Below, piece after piece: positions 43,194 to 52,018 of a stretch of DNA of 64,000 nt. The position numbers were made by a program, and so were the translations under genes. The stretch's first letter is position 1, and each line of letters starts with the position of its first letter. The stretch is taken from assembly GCF_900187385.1 (NCBI RefSeq), contig NZ_FYEY01000001.1:3348001-3412000 (forward strand), given 5' to 3'. The notes under the pieces are model-generated. The model had not been told where the DNA came from and ran no database searches. It saw only the letters and a list, made by a program, of their open reading frames with translations. Source of the DNA: Streptomyces sp. 2114.4 (lineage in GTDB: Bacteria > Actinomycetota > Actinomycetes > Streptomycetales > Streptomycetaceae).

Positions 43194-45449
43194 ATGCTTG
43201 GATCGACTCACGGCACCCTCACCACTCACTCCCGGCCGGCCCGCGTCATGGCCTGTGGGGAGCAACCACCACACACCGTGCACGGCATCAGTGAACCGCA
43301 CTCCGGCGACGGCGGACAGGGTGCCGGGGTGGTCGACCGCGATGTCAGCGGGCGCCCGCTGCACGCTCCGGCGCTCGACCTGGACCGGTTCTTCCGGCCG
43401 GAGTCCGTGGCCGTGATCGGCGCCTCGGACAGCGAGGGCCGGCCCAACACGGGGATCACCCGCCAGCTGATCGCCTGGTCGGAGCGTGTCGGTGCGCGGC
43501 TCCACCTCGTCAATCCGGGACGCGTCCAGGTCTTCGGGCGGCCGTGCCACGCAGCCGTCGCCGAGCTGCCGGAGGCCGTCGACCTCGCCGTACTCCTCGT
43601 CGGCGACCCCCTTCCGGTCATCGAACAACTCGGGGAGGCCAAGGTGAAGTTCGCCGTGGCCTTCGCCTCCGGATTCGCCGAGACCGGCGAGCGCGGCGCG
43701 GCGGCCCAGGCCCGGCTGGCCGAGGTCGTCGAGCGCTCCGGTCTGCGGCTGCTCGGGCCGAACACCAACCTCAACGCCTTCGAGCGGTTCCGCGAGGACC
43801 TGGACGGCCCGGCGATCGCCCTGATCACGCAATCAGGCCACCAGGGCCGCCCCGTCTTCAGCCTTCAGGAACTGGGCATCCGCCTCTCGCACTGGGCCCC
43901 CACCGGCAACGAGGCCGATCTGGAGACCGCCGACTTCCTCTCCTACTTCGCCACCCGCCCCGAGGTGGGCGCCATCGCCGCGTATGTGGAAGGCCTCAAG
44001 GACGGCCGCAGTTTCCTGCTGGCCGCCGACCGCGCCGCCCGCCACCGGGTGCCCGTCGTCGCCGTCAAGGTCGGACGTACCGAGACCGGCGCCCGGACGG
44101 CCCTCTCGCACACCGGCAAGCTCACCGGCGCCGACAGCGTCGTGGACGCGGCGATGCGGCAGTTCGGCGTCATCCGGGTGGACGGGCTCGACGAGCTGCA
44201 GGACACCGCGGCGCTGCTGGCCCGCGCCAAGAAGCCCACCGCGGAGGGCGTAGCCGTCTATTCGATCTCCGGGGGCACCGGCGCGCACTTCTCCGACCTG
44301 GCGACGGCCGCGGGGTTGTCGCTGCCGACCCTCGGTGACGCCAAGCAGGCCGAGCTGCACCAGTGGATACCGGACTACCTGAGCGTTGCCAATCCGATCG
44401 ACAACGGCGGGCACCCGGTCGGCGACTGGCGCGGCCGCAAGATCATCGACGCGATCCTGGCCGACCCGTCCATCGGCGTGCTGATCTGCCCGATCACCGG
44501 CCCGTTCCCGCCCATGAGCGACAGGCTCGCCCGGGATCTGGTGGATGCGGCGGAGCAGACCGACAAGCTGGTGTGTGTGGTGTGGGGCTCGCCGGTCGGC
44601 ACCGAAGACGCCTACCGCGGCACCCTTCTCGGCTCCTCGCGGGTGGCGACCTTCCGGACCTTCGCCAACTGCATCACCGCCGTCCGCGCCTATCTGGACC
44701 ACCACCGCTTCACGGCCGGCTACCGCTCCCCCTTCGAGGACGCCCCCCGCATACCGTCCCCGTCCGCGCGCAAGGCACAGGCCCTGATGCGGCCGGGCGA
44801 ACCGCTGAGTGAGCACGCGGCCAAGCAGTTGCTGCGCGCCTACGGCATCCGGGTCCCGCGCGAACAGCTGGTGACCAGCGCGGCGGCGGCCGTACGGTCG
44901 GCGAGCCTGGTCGGCTACCCCGTGGTGATGAAGGCTTCCGGGCCGCAGCTGGCGCACAAGACCGAACTCGGCCTGGTCAAGGTCGGCCTGACCTCGGCCA
45001 GCCAGGTCAGGGACGCGTACCGCGAACTCACCGACATCGCCCGTTACGAGGACATCCCGCTGGACGGTGTGCTGGTCTGCCAGATGATCGAGCGCGGCGT
45101 CGAGACGGTCGTCGGCATCACCCACGACAGCCTCTTCGGGCCGACGGTCACGGTCGGCCTCGGCGGGGTGCTCGTGGAGGTGCTGCAGGACGTGGCGGTG
45201 GGCATCCCGCCCTTCGGTGAGGACCAGGCGCGCGCGATGCTCGGCGAGCTCCGCGGCCGCGCCCTCCTGGAGGGTGTACGCGGCGCACCGCCCGCGGATA
45301 TCGATGCGCTGGTCGAGGTCGTGCTCCGGGTGCAGCGGATGGCGCTCGAACTCGACGGTCAGCTGGCGGAGTTGGACATCAATCCGCTGGTGGTCCTGCC
45401 CCGCGGGGAGGGCGCCGTGGCCCTCGACGCGCTGGCCATCTGTCCTTGA
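43194..45449 (+). CDS. NDP-forming acyl-CoA synthetase (acetate-CoA ligase-like, single chain)
   Basis: A 751-residue protein of the ADP-forming acyl-CoA synthetase superfamily. CoA-binding domain from about 65 (FFRPESVAVIGASDSEGRP), ligase/succinyl-CoA-synthetase-like domains (ALITQSGHQGRPVFSLQELG, HWAPTGNEADLETADFLSYF, VVAVKVGRTETGARTALSHT) and a C-terminal ATP-grasp (LSEHAAKQLLRAYGIRVPRE, YPVVMKASGPQLAHKTELG, ELDINPLVVLPRGEGA). It forms acyl-CoA from acid, CoA and ATP via a phosphohistidine. The start is uncertain: ATG 43194 has a weakly placed AGGAG, ATG 43248 none, and an ATG at 43143 lies inside operator 11. Followed by a hydratase gene. Confidence 0.87.
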   Translation: MLGSTHGTLTTHSRPARVMACGEQPPHTVHGISEPHSGDGGQGAGVVDRDVSGRPLHAPALDLDRFFRPESVAVIGASDSEGRPNTGITRQLIAWSERVGARLHLVNPGRVQVFGRPCHAAVAELPEAVDLAVLLVGDPLPVIEQLGEAKVKFAVAFASGFAETGERGAAAQARLAEVVERSGLRLLGPNTNLNAFERFREDLDGPAIALITQSGHQGRPVFSLQELGIRLSHWAPTGNEADLETADFLSYFATRPEVGAIAAYVEGLKDGRSFLLAADRAARHRVPVVAVKVGRTETGARTALSHTGKLTGADSVVDAAMRQFGVIRVDGLDELQDTAALLARAKKPTAEGVAVYSISGGTGAHFSDLATAAGLSLPTLGDAKQAELHQWIPDYLSVANPIDNGGHPVGDWRGRKIIDAILADPSIGVLICPITGPFPPMSDRLARDLVDAAEQTDKLVCVVWGSPVGTEDAYRGTLLGSSRVATFRTFANCITAVRAYLDHHRFTAGYRSPFEDAPRIPSPSARKAQALMRPGEPLSEHAAKQLLRAYGIRVPREQLVTSAAAAVRSASLVGYPVVMKASGPQLAHKTELGLVKVGLTSASQVRDAYRELTDIARYEDIPLDGVLVCQMIERGVETVVGITHDSLFGPTVTVGLGGVLVEVLQDVAVGIPPFGEDQARAMLGELRGRALLEGVRGAPPADIDALVEVVLRVQRMALELDGQLAELDINPLVVLPRGEGAVALDALAICP

Positions 45450-45633
45450 CCGCGCACGCGACCGCAGCCGCAACGGCAACCGCAGCGGCAACCGCGGGCG
45501 CAAGCACAGGCTCAGTCGCAGGCGTAACTGCCCCTGCCACCGCCGCCGCACCCGCACCCGCACCCGCAGGCGCACCCGCCACGCCGCGGCCCGCCGTCCC
45601 CACCACGACCGCACCCTTGGGAGCCGTTCCCCC
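45450..45633. repeat. Low-complexity (C/A)CCGCAx intergenic spacer
   Basis: 184 bp of drifting CGCAAC/CCGCAC units ending in CCCGCACCCGCACCCGCAGG. No gene. It lies between the synthetase and hydratase genes, so they may share a transcript. Confidence 0.55.
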
Positions 45634-46524
45634 ATGACGCCCTCACCGTCCCCCGCTTCCGTTCCCCCCGCCGCCGGACCCGGCCGGCCCGCCGACGGCA
45701 CCACCCGTGTCGATCCCCCCGACCGCGCGGCCCCCGTCGATTCATTGATACTGCACGCCACTGACAACGGCGTCTCGTGGATCACCCTCAACCGGCCGGA
45801 GGCGAGGAACGCCCTCACCCGTGACCAGCGCGAACACCTCATCGCACGGCTCGCCGAGGCCTCCGCCGACCCGGACATACGGGCCGTGGTCCTCACCGCG
45901 ACCGGCCGGGGCTTCTGTGCGGGTGCCGATCTCCGCGGAGCGCCGTCGTCGGGTGAACGGGTGGCCGGCGATGTCGCCCGGATGATCCGCGACGGCGCCC
46001 AGCGGCTCATCGCGGCGGTGCTGGACTGCGAGAAGCCGGTCATCGCCGCCGTCAACGGCACCGCGGCCGGGCTCGGCGCCCATCTCGCGCTCGCCTGCGA
46101 CCTGGTGCTGGCTGCCGAATCGGCGTCCTTCATCGAGGTGTTCGTACGCCGCGGCCTGGTCCCGGACGGCGGCGGCGCCTACCTCCTGCCCCGGCTGATC
46201 GGCCCGCAGCGCGCCAAGGAGCTGATGTTCTTCGGCGATGCCGTACCGGCCGCCGAGGTGGCCCGGCTGGGTCTGGTCAACCGCGTGGTCCCGGACCGCG
46301 AGCTGGCGAAGACGGCCCGGGAGTGGGCCCAGCGGCTGGCGGCGGGCCCGACCCGGGCACTGGCCCTGACCAAACAACTGGTCAACGCCTCACTCGACGC
46401 CGACCGGGCCACGTCCTTCGCCGCCGAGGCCACCGCCCAGGAGATCAATATGACGACGGCGGACGCACAGGAGGGGGTCGCCTCCTTCGTGCAGCGACGC
46501 ACCCCGGCCTACCGGGGCCGGTGA
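45634..46524 (+). CDS. Enoyl-CoA hydratase/isomerase family protein
   Basis: A 296-residue crotonase-fold enzyme. VSWITLNRPEARNALTRDQ, GRGFCAGADLRGAP (oxyanion-hole element 1), AAVNGTAAGLGAHLALACDL (element 2) and SFIEVFVRRGLVPDGGGAYL are visible. The last has V-P-D in place of P-G-x-G, typical of PaaG-like isomerases and related hydratases. The ending GVASFVQRRTPAYRG is standard. ATG at 45634 follows GGGAGC; residues 1-35 are a Pro/Ala-rich extension. It probably acts after the NDP-forming synthetase in the same pathway. Confidence 0.9.
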   Translation: MTPSPSPASVPPAAGPGRPADGTTRVDPPDRAAPVDSLILHATDNGVSWITLNRPEARNALTRDQREHLIARLAEASADPDIRAVVLTATGRGFCAGADLRGAPSSGERVAGDVARMIRDGAQRLIAAVLDCEKPVIAAVNGTAAGLGAHLALACDLVLAAESASFIEVFVRRGLVPDGGGAYLLPRLIGPQRAKELMFFGDAVPAAEVARLGLVNRVVPDRELAKTAREWAQRLAAGPTRALALTKQLVNASLDADRATSFAAEATAQEINMTTADAQEGVASFVQRRTPAYRGR

Positions 46525-46655
46525 CCCGAGCCGGACGCGCCGGGACCGGAGCCCCGAGCCGGACGCGCAGGGCCTGAAACCGGAGCCGGACCCCGCCAGG
46601 AGATCCGAGCCGACCCGCAGGGACCGAAGCCCCGAGCCCGACGCGCGGGAACCGC
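46525..46655. repeat. Imperfect direct repeat after the hydratase gene
   Basis: ACCGGAGCCCCGAGCCGGAC (about 46549-46568) recurs as ACCGAAGCCCCGAGCCCGAC (about 46622-46641), with weaker copies between. No gene. Confidence 0.5.
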
Positions 46656-47318
46656 CTACTCCTGCCCCGCCGGACACTCCGGCACCTCACGGGTGTTCCG
46701 TGTCCGCACCCCCGGCAGCCACCCCCGCACCCCCTGCCCGCTGGTGACCAGATACCAGCGGGTGGAGGTGACACCGGCTTCGTCGCGGACCATCCGGCCG
46801 TCGGTCACCACACAGTGCGCGGCCAGGTCATCGCCGTGCCAGACCCGGCCGGCGGAGTTCCCGCGCGCGGCGTACTCGGCGCGCGGGTCCCTGGCCAGCC
46901 GTAGGGCGCACTCCAGGGAGCGGCCCGTACGGCAGGCCTGTTCACTGTTGTAGACCGTGACCTTCACCGTCGGGGGCGGGCCCGCCGGCCGGAGCGTGAC
47001 GGGCCCGGGACGCACCAGCCACCACACCCCCAGCGCCACCACGGCCACCGCCGCCGCCACCACGAGCGCGACCGCGTACGGCCGTCTCCGGGGCAGTGCG
47101 ACCACGGCGGGCGCCGGAGCGGTGCCGGAGTCCCTGATGCGGTCCCACAGGCCGGGCGGTGTCTCGATCTGTTCGTCCGCGAGCCGGAGCCGCGCCCGCA
47201 GCAGCGCCTCGGCGTCGTCCCCGGCGCCGCCGCCCCGGCCGCCGCCGAAGCCCCGGCCGCCGCCCGCCGATCCCGCACCGCTGTCGTACCGTGGCCCCAC
47301 TCCCACCGCGCCGCTCAC
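46656..47318 (-). CDS. Membrane-anchored protein coupled to an ECF sigma factor (possible anti-sigma)
   Basis: A 220-residue protein. A Gly-rich N-terminus, then a short helical segment (EALLRARLRLADEQIETPPG), one transmembrane helix (PYAVALVVAAAVAVVALGVW at about 80-100), and an extracytoplasmic domain of about 115 residues with four cysteines. Cysteine spacing suggests two disulphides. Topology and the GTGA overlap with the sigma gene suggest an anti-sigma or sensor, but no ZAS zinc motif (HxxxCxxC) is present. Starts at GTG. Confidence 0.7.
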   Translation of the reverse strand: MSGAVGVGPRYDSGAGSAGGGRGFGGGRGGGAGDDAEALLRARLRLADEQIETPPGLWDRIRDSGTAPAPAVVALPRRRPYAVALVVAAAVAVVALGVWWLVRPGPVTLRPAGPPPTVKVTVYNSEQACRTGRSLECALRLARDPRAEYAARGNSAGRVWHGDDLAAHCVVTDGRMVRDEAGVTSTRWYLVTSGQGVRGWLPGVRTRNTREVPECPAGQE

Positions 47319-47908
47319 CTCCCCGCCTGCCCGTGCTCCGACGCCACGAGGTAGGCGCGCAGCCTGTCCAGCGCACGGGCGCGATGGCGGGCGGCGGTAC
47401 CGCGGTGCACCTTCATGATCTTCGCGGCCTGGTCGAGGGTGTAGCCGTCGAGGTCGACCAGGATGACGATCCCGGCCTGCCGGTGCGAGAGCTTCCCCAG
47501 CAGCCGCACCGTCTCGATCTCGGCCTGCCGCCGCTCCACCCCGCCGTCCCAGCCGCCGGCCACCCCGCCGGGCCCCGTACCGGCGCCGCCGCCCGCCCCG
47601 CCCGCACCGGACCCCTCGACCCCGTCCACCGCGTCGACCAGCACCTGGCGCCGGTCCTTGCGGTAGGCGTCCCGGGCGACGTTGAGCACGGCGGTGAAGG
47701 CGTAGGCGTACGGCTCCGGATGGGCGAGGAAGCGCTGCGGACGCGCCGCGAGTTTGAGGTAGGCCTCATGCACCACGTCCTCCGCGGACTGTCTCGATCC
47801 GGCCAGCATCACCGCCCGTCGGTAGAGCCGGGGCAACAGCCCGCAGAAGACCTCGTCGAAGGTGGGTGACGCGGCGGACGAAGCTGATGACGCTCTGGCA
47901 TCGGCCAT
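47315..47908 (-). CDS. ECF-type RNA polymerase sigma factor
   Basis: A 197-residue sigma-70 family protein with regions 2 and 4. Region 2: FCGLLPRLYRRAVMLAGSRQ, SAEDVVHEAYLKLAARPQRF, PYAYAFTAVLNVARDAYRKD. Region 4: LGKLSHRQAGIVILVDLDGY and TLDQAAKIMKVHRGTAARHR. The linker (about 105-135) is unusually Gly-rich. H-R-Q replaces the usual P-x-x-x-R in region 4, giving a divergent subgroup as in SigE-like short Streptomyces sigmas. ATG at 47908 begins MADARASSASSAAS. Overlaps the downstream membrane protein by 4 bp. Confidence 0.88.
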   Translation of the reverse strand: MADARASSASSAASPTFDEVFCGLLPRLYRRAVMLAGSRQSAEDVVHEAYLKLAARPQRFLAHPEPYAYAFTAVLNVARDAYRKDRRQVLVDAVDGVEGSGAGGAGGGAGTGPGGVAGGWDGGVERRQAEIETVRLLGKLSHRQAGIVILVDLDGYTLDQAAKIMKVHRGTAARHRARALDRLRAYLVASEHGQAGR

Positions 47909-48082
47909 GTACCGGAACTCTCCCCCGTGTTCGGCTACGGACGCGGCCGAGTGGACGCTACCCGTGCGGTCGACACGCAATCAGGAATCCGCCCCTCAAT
48001 CTCCCCCGAATCCCCCAAGACCGGCCATGGTCGCCCGGCAAACCACACGTGCGGGTGGCCGCCGCCCCGCACGGCTTCACAT

Positions 48083-48097
48083 CTGACGCTCCATCAG
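48083..48097. promoter_or_regulatory. Regulon palindrome, site 12 (flavin reductase gene)
   Basis: CTGACGCTCCATCAG, one mismatch; ends 13 bp before the ATG, so the 5' leader is very short or absent. Confidence 0.75.
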
Positions 48098-48110
48098 ATT
48101 CAATGGGGGC

Positions 48111-48743
48111 ATGATGGGACACGCTGCAATGGCGGCCACGGCCGTGCGGTACCTGCGTTCCGTCGGCGCGCCCACCACGGCCGCCGCACCGGCCACCGCA
48201 CCCGCCGGACCACGTCCGCGCCCCGCCCTGCGGGCCGTACGCGACGACGAGCGCGCCCCGTTGGACCCCGCCGCATTCCGCTCCGTCCTGGGGCACTTCG
48301 CCAGCGGCGTCACGGTCATCACGTCCCCCGGCGAGCCGGGACCGGCCGGTTTCGCCTGCCAGTCCTTCGCCTCGCTCTCCCTCGACCCGCCGCTGGTGAC
48401 GTTCATGGTGGCGCGCACGTCGACCACCTGGCCGCGGATCGCCCGCGCCGGGGTGTTCTGCGTCAACATCCTCGGTGCCGGACAGGGCGAGCTGTGCCGG
48501 GGGTTCGCGGTCAGCGGCGGCGACAAGTTCGCCGGGGTCCGCTACGGGACCGCCCCCGCGACCGGCTCGCCTCGGCTGGCGGACGTCCCCGCCTGGATCG
48601 ACTGCACGGTCCAGGCCGTGCACACCGGCGGCGACCATCTGATCGTGGTCGGCCGGGTCGAAGCCCTCGGCACGGACCCGGCCGCCGCCGAGGGCGGCCC
48701 GTTGCTCTTCCACCGGGGTGCCTTCGGGCAGCTCCGCGGGTGA
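48111..48743 (+). CDS. Flavin reductase-like FMN-binding protein (HsaB type)
   Basis: A 210-residue split-barrel flavin reductase. FRSVLGHFASGVTVITSPGE, FACQSFASLSLDPPLVTFMV, RAGVFCVNILGAGQGELCRG and AVHTGGDHLIVVGRVEALG are standard. It supplies reduced flavin to a two-component monooxygenase; HsaB does so for HsaA in steroid A-ring opening. No HsaA-type oxygenase is in the window, but LLM-class monooxygenases in the same regulon would be natural clients. Residues 1-45 are an Ala/Pro-rich extension. ATG 48111 or 48114. Confidence 0.88.
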   Translation: MMGHAAMAATAVRYLRSVGAPTTAAAPATAPAGPRPRPALRAVRDDERAPLDPAAFRSVLGHFASGVTVITSPGEPGPAGFACQSFASLSLDPPLVTFMVARTSTTWPRIARAGVFCVNILGAGQGELCRGFAVSGGDKFAGVRYGTAPATGSPRLADVPAWIDCTVQAVHTGGDHLIVVGRVEALGTDPAAAEGGPLLFHRGAFGQLRG

Positions 48744-48839
48744 GCACGGCCGGCCCGGTGGTGCAGCCGGGACGGACCACCATCCGCCTGCAGTGAACAC
48801 CGGCCCGACCGCGCTCGGCGGTCACTACCGTCAGGCCTC

Positions 48840-49565
48840 ATGACGACGATCACCACGCGTACGGTCACCTACCCGGCCGACACCCTCACCATGATCGGGC
48901 ACCTCGCGCTCCCCACCGGTGCCGGCCGCCGGCCCGCAGTCCTGATCGGGCCCGAAGGGATGGGGCTCAGCGACGTCGAGCGCCGCCGAGCCGATGCCCT
49001 GGCCGAGCTGGGATACGTGGCGCTCGCCTTCGACCTCCACGGCGGGCGCTATCTGGACGACCCCGAGGAGATGCGGGCCCGTTGCCTGCCGCTGCTCGCC
49101 GACCCCGACCGGATGCGGGGCATCGGCCACGCGGCGCTCGACGTGTTGCGCGCCGAACCGCGGGCCGACCCCGACCGGATCGCCGCTGTCGGCTACGGCA
49201 CCGGGGGTGCGATCGCGCTGGAACTCGGGCGCGACGGCGTCAACCTGCGCGCGATCGGGACGGTCAACGCACTGACCACCGGCAGGCCGGGCGAGGCGGC
49301 ACGCATACGCTGCCCGGTGTGGGCCGGGGTCGGGTCGGAAGACCCGATCATGCCGCCCGCGCAAAGGGACGCCTTCACCGCCGAGATGCAGGCCGCGGGC
49401 GTCGACTGGCGCCTTGCGGTCTACGGCGGAGCCCTGCACGCCTTCCACCACCCACCGGTCGACCACGCCGCGCCCCCCGGCGTCGGGCACCACCCCCAGC
49501 ACGCGCAGCGGGCCTGGCGCGACATCGTCGACCTGCTCGCCGAGTGCCTGCCCGTAACGGAGTGA
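48840..49565 (+). CDS. Dienelactone hydrolase-like alpha/beta protein lacking the nucleophile
   Basis: A 241-residue alpha/beta-hydrolase fold protein of the dienelactone-hydrolase family. PAVLIGPEGMGLSDVERRRA, YVALAFDLHGGRYLDDPEE, IAAVGYGTGGAIALELGRDG and LHAFHHPPVDHAAPPG are visible, with acid Asp in SEDPIMPP and His in GALHAFH. The elbow should read G-Y-C-x-G-G, but the nucleophile position is Gly (G-Y-G-T-G-G), so catalysis by the usual Cys/Ser is lost. It may be a binding or non-covalent enzyme. Start ATG at 48840; it lies 96 bp after the flavin reductase gene, likely co-transcribed. Confidence 0.82.
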   Translation: MTTITTRTVTYPADTLTMIGHLALPTGAGRRPAVLIGPEGMGLSDVERRRADALAELGYVALAFDLHGGRYLDDPEEMRARCLPLLADPDRMRGIGHAALDVLRAEPRADPDRIAAVGYGTGGAIALELGRDGVNLRAIGTVNALTTGRPGEAARIRCPVWAGVGSEDPIMPPAQRDAFTAEMQAAGVDWRLAVYGGALHAFHHPPVDHAAPPGVGHHPQHAQRAWRDIVDLLAECLPVTE

Positions 49566-49617
49566 TCCGCCAGGGGCCGGGGTTCCTCAGGACCGGGCCG
49601 GAGCCGGCCGGCATGCC

Positions 49618-50688
49618 TCACCCGAAGGTCAGCACCGCCCGCGCCACCCGCCCGTGGTGGGCATCGTCCGCCGCCTTCGCGAAGTCCTCCACCGGATAGG
49701 TCTTCGTCACCAACTCGTCGAGCAGCAGCCGTCCTTCACGGTAGAGCCGGGCGTAGAGCGCGATGTCCCGCTGCGGGCGGGCCGACCCGTAGCGGCAGCC
49801 CAGGATCGACTTGTCCAGATACATCGACGACACCCGGAACGAGGCCTCCGCGGTGGCCGGCGGCACCCCGAGCAGCACCGCCTGTCCGTGCCGGTCCAGC
49901 AGGTCGACGGCCTGCCGGATCAGCCGGGTGCTGCCCACGCACTCGAAGGCATGGTCGGCGCCGGTCGGCAGGATCTCCTTCACCGCCTTGACGCCGTCGG
50001 CCACCGCCGACGCGTCGAGGAAGTGGGTCGCCCCGAACTGCCGCGCCACCGTCTCCTTCGCGGGGTTGGCGTCCACCGCGACGATCACCGACGCCCCGGC
50101 GATCCGTGCCCCCTGGAGCACATTGAGGCCGATGCCGCCGGCCCCGATCACCACGACCGAGTCGCCCCGGTCCACCCTCGCCCGGTTGAGCACCGCCCCG
50201 ACCCCGGTCAGCACCCCGCACCCGATCAACGCGGCCGACGTCAGCGGAATGTCCTCGGCGATCTTCACCGCCTGCACCGCCTTGACGACCGTACGCTCCG
50301 CGAACGCCGAGTTCGACGCGAAGCTGAACAGCTCGGATTCGCCCCGCCGAAACGGCTTCTGGGGCATCCCGATCGCCTTCCGGCACATCGTCGGCCGCCC
50401 CCGGTCGCACTCCGCGCACGCCCCGCAGTTGGCCAGCGTCGACAGCGCGACATGATTGCCGGGCACCACATGGCCGACGCCCGCGCCCACGGCCTCGACC
50501 ACCCCCGCCCCCTCGTGCCCCAGCACCACCGGCACCGGGAACGGAATCGTCCCGTCGACCACCGACAGGTCGCTGTGGCACAGCCCCGCGGCCCGGATAC
50601 CGACCAGCACCTCGCCCGGCCCCGGATCGCGCACCTCCAGATCGTCCACGACCCGGGGCTGTTCGCCGTCGAAGATGACGCCCCTCAT
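49618..50688 (-). CDS. Zn-dependent alcohol dehydrogenase (MDR family)
   Basis: A 356-residue MDR alcohol dehydrogenase. AAGLCHSDLSVVDGTIPFPV holds the catalytic-Zn Cys and GHEGAGVVEAVGAGV the His/Glu; the structural Zn Cys are in NCGACAECDRGRPTMCRKA. SAALIGCGVLTGVGAVLNRA and VVVIGAGGIGLNVLQGARIA form the catalytic/Rossmann core. This closely follows the Rxyl_3153-like actinobacterial class, sometimes linked to mycofactocin or NDMA-type cofactors. ATG overlaps the acyl-CoA dehydrogenase stop (ATGA). Probably oxidises a CoA-linked or free alcohol in the pathway. Confidence 0.92.
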   Translation of the reverse strand: MRGVIFDGEQPRVVDDLEVRDPGPGEVLVGIRAAGLCHSDLSVVDGTIPFPVPVVLGHEGAGVVEAVGAGVGHVVPGNHVALSTLANCGACAECDRGRPTMCRKAIGMPQKPFRRGESELFSFASNSAFAERTVVKAVQAVKIAEDIPLTSAALIGCGVLTGVGAVLNRARVDRGDSVVVIGAGGIGLNVLQGARIAGASVIVAVDANPAKETVARQFGATHFLDASAVADGVKAVKEILPTGADHAFECVGSTRLIRQAVDLLDRHGQAVLLGVPPATAEASFRVSSMYLDKSILGCRYGSARPQRDIALYARLYREGRLLLDELVTKTYPVEDFAKAADDAHHGRVARAVLTFG

Positions 50689-51878
50689 ATCCGCTCCACT
50701 CTGGGCAGGCCGAGCACCCGCTCGGCGATGATGTTGCGCTGGATCTCGTCCGAGCCGCCGTAGAGGGTGTCGGCCCGGGTGAACAGGAACAGCCGCTGCA
50801 GCGCGTCGAGTTCGTACGGCGCGTGCGCGCTCCAGTCGGCGGGGCCCAGCGCCGCGGCGGCCCCGCGCACCCGCATCGCCAGCTCCCCGAGCCGCTGGTG
50901 CCAGCCGCCCCACAGCAGCTTCGCCACGCTCGGCGCACCGGCGTCCCCGGCCGCTCCCAGGGTCCGCAGCGCGTTCCACCGCATGACCTTCAACTCGGCC
51001 CACTGGCGGACGAGCTGGTCACGCAGCACCGGGTCCCGCAGCGCGCCGCAGCGCACCGCCTCCCCGACGACCTGGGCCAGCTCCGCCGCGAACCCGATCT
51101 GCTGGACGATGGTGGACACCCCGCGCTCCCGCGCGAGCAACCCCATGGCCACCCGCCAGCCCGCACCCTCGCCGCCCACCACATGCCCGGCCACCGCCCC
51201 GTCGAAGAACACCTCGTTGAACTCCGCCGTCCCCGACATCTGCCGGATCGGCCGCACCTCGATGCGCCCCGGCTGATCCATCGCCACCAGCAGGAACGAG
51301 AGCCCACGATGGCGCCGCCCGGCCGGATCCGTCCGCGCCAGCACAAAGCACCAGTCGGCCTCGCAGGCCAGCGACGTCCAGATCTTCTGCCCGCTGACGC
51401 GGTAGCCGGCACCGTCCCGGACCGCCACCGTCCGCAGCCCCGCCAGATCCGACCCCGCGTCCGGCTCGCTGTAGCCCTGGCACCACAGCTCCTCCCCCCG
51501 GGCGATGGCCGGCAGGAACCGCCGCCGCTGCGCCTCGTCCCCGTACGCGAGCAGCGTCGGCGCCAGCAGGTTCTCCCCGATGTGCCCCACCCGCCCCGGC
51601 GCCCTGGCCCGCGCATACTCCTCGGCCCACACCACCTGCTGAGTCAGGCTCGCCGTGCGGTTCCCGTACGCCCCTTCCGCCCCCTCCCACCCGAGCCCGA
51701 TCCACCCACCGGCCCCCAACTCCCGCTCCCACGCCCGCCGCTCCTCGGCCCCTTCGTGCTCGCTCCCCGGCCCCCCGCGCCCCGCCAACGAGGCGTATAC
51801 ACCCACAAGATGCCCCGCAAGCCAGTCACGAGCCTCCGCCCGAAACTCCTCGTCCCCACTCCCGAACTCAAAGTCCAC
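50685..51878 (-). CDS. Acyl-CoA dehydrogenase, alpha-type subunit (FadE-like)
   Basis: A 397-residue acyl-CoA dehydrogenase. GGWIGLGWEGAEGAYGNRTA, ELWCQGYSEPDAGSDLAGLR (substrate/FAD-binding motif), YRVSGQKIWTSLACEADWCF, VRPIRQMSGTAEFNEVFFDG and the C-terminal TLYGGSDEIQRNIIAERVLG are intact. This chain has the E-P-D-A-G-S-D motif and the terminal G-G-S-D-E-I-Q-R missing from the beta-type genes at 35001 and 55596, so it should pair with one of them or with a partner elsewhere. First gene of a two-gene unit with the alcohol dehydrogenase. No regulon palindrome lies upstream. Confidence 0.9.
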   Translation of the reverse strand: MDFEFGSGDEEFRAEARDWLAGHLVGVYASLAGRGGPGSEHEGAEERRAWERELGAGGWIGLGWEGAEGAYGNRTASLTQQVVWAEEYARARAPGRVGHIGENLLAPTLLAYGDEAQRRRFLPAIARGEELWCQGYSEPDAGSDLAGLRTVAVRDGAGYRVSGQKIWTSLACEADWCFVLARTDPAGRRHRGLSFLLVAMDQPGRIEVRPIRQMSGTAEFNEVFFDGAVAGHVVGGEGAGWRVAMGLLARERGVSTIVQQIGFAAELAQVVGEAVRCGALRDPVLRDQLVRQWAELKVMRWNALRTLGAAGDAGAPSVAKLLWGGWHQRLGELAMRVRGAAAALGPADWSAHAPYELDALQRLFLFTRADTLYGGSDEIQRNIIAERVLGLPRVERI

Positions 51879-51932
51879 AACGACCTCCCACGCCCGCCCC
51901 CATCGACCTTCACTTACTCCTCCACGGGAGGG

Positions 51933-52003
51933 GACGGGCCGGAGGGGCAGGGTGTCCGGACGTAAAGCGAAGCAGTCCGGACACCCTGCCCCGGAGGCCC
52001 GTC
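51933..52003. terminator. Large hairpin between SDR and acyl-CoA dehydrogenase genes
   Basis: GGGGCAGGGTGTCCGGA (51944-51960) pairs perfectly with TCCGGACACCCTGCCCC (51976-51992), extended by GACGGGCC (51933-51940) and GGCCCGTC (51996-52003). It separates two same-strand genes, so the dehydrogenase must have its own promoter. Confidence 0.8.
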
Positions 52004-52018
52004 ACCGCACCCACAGCC

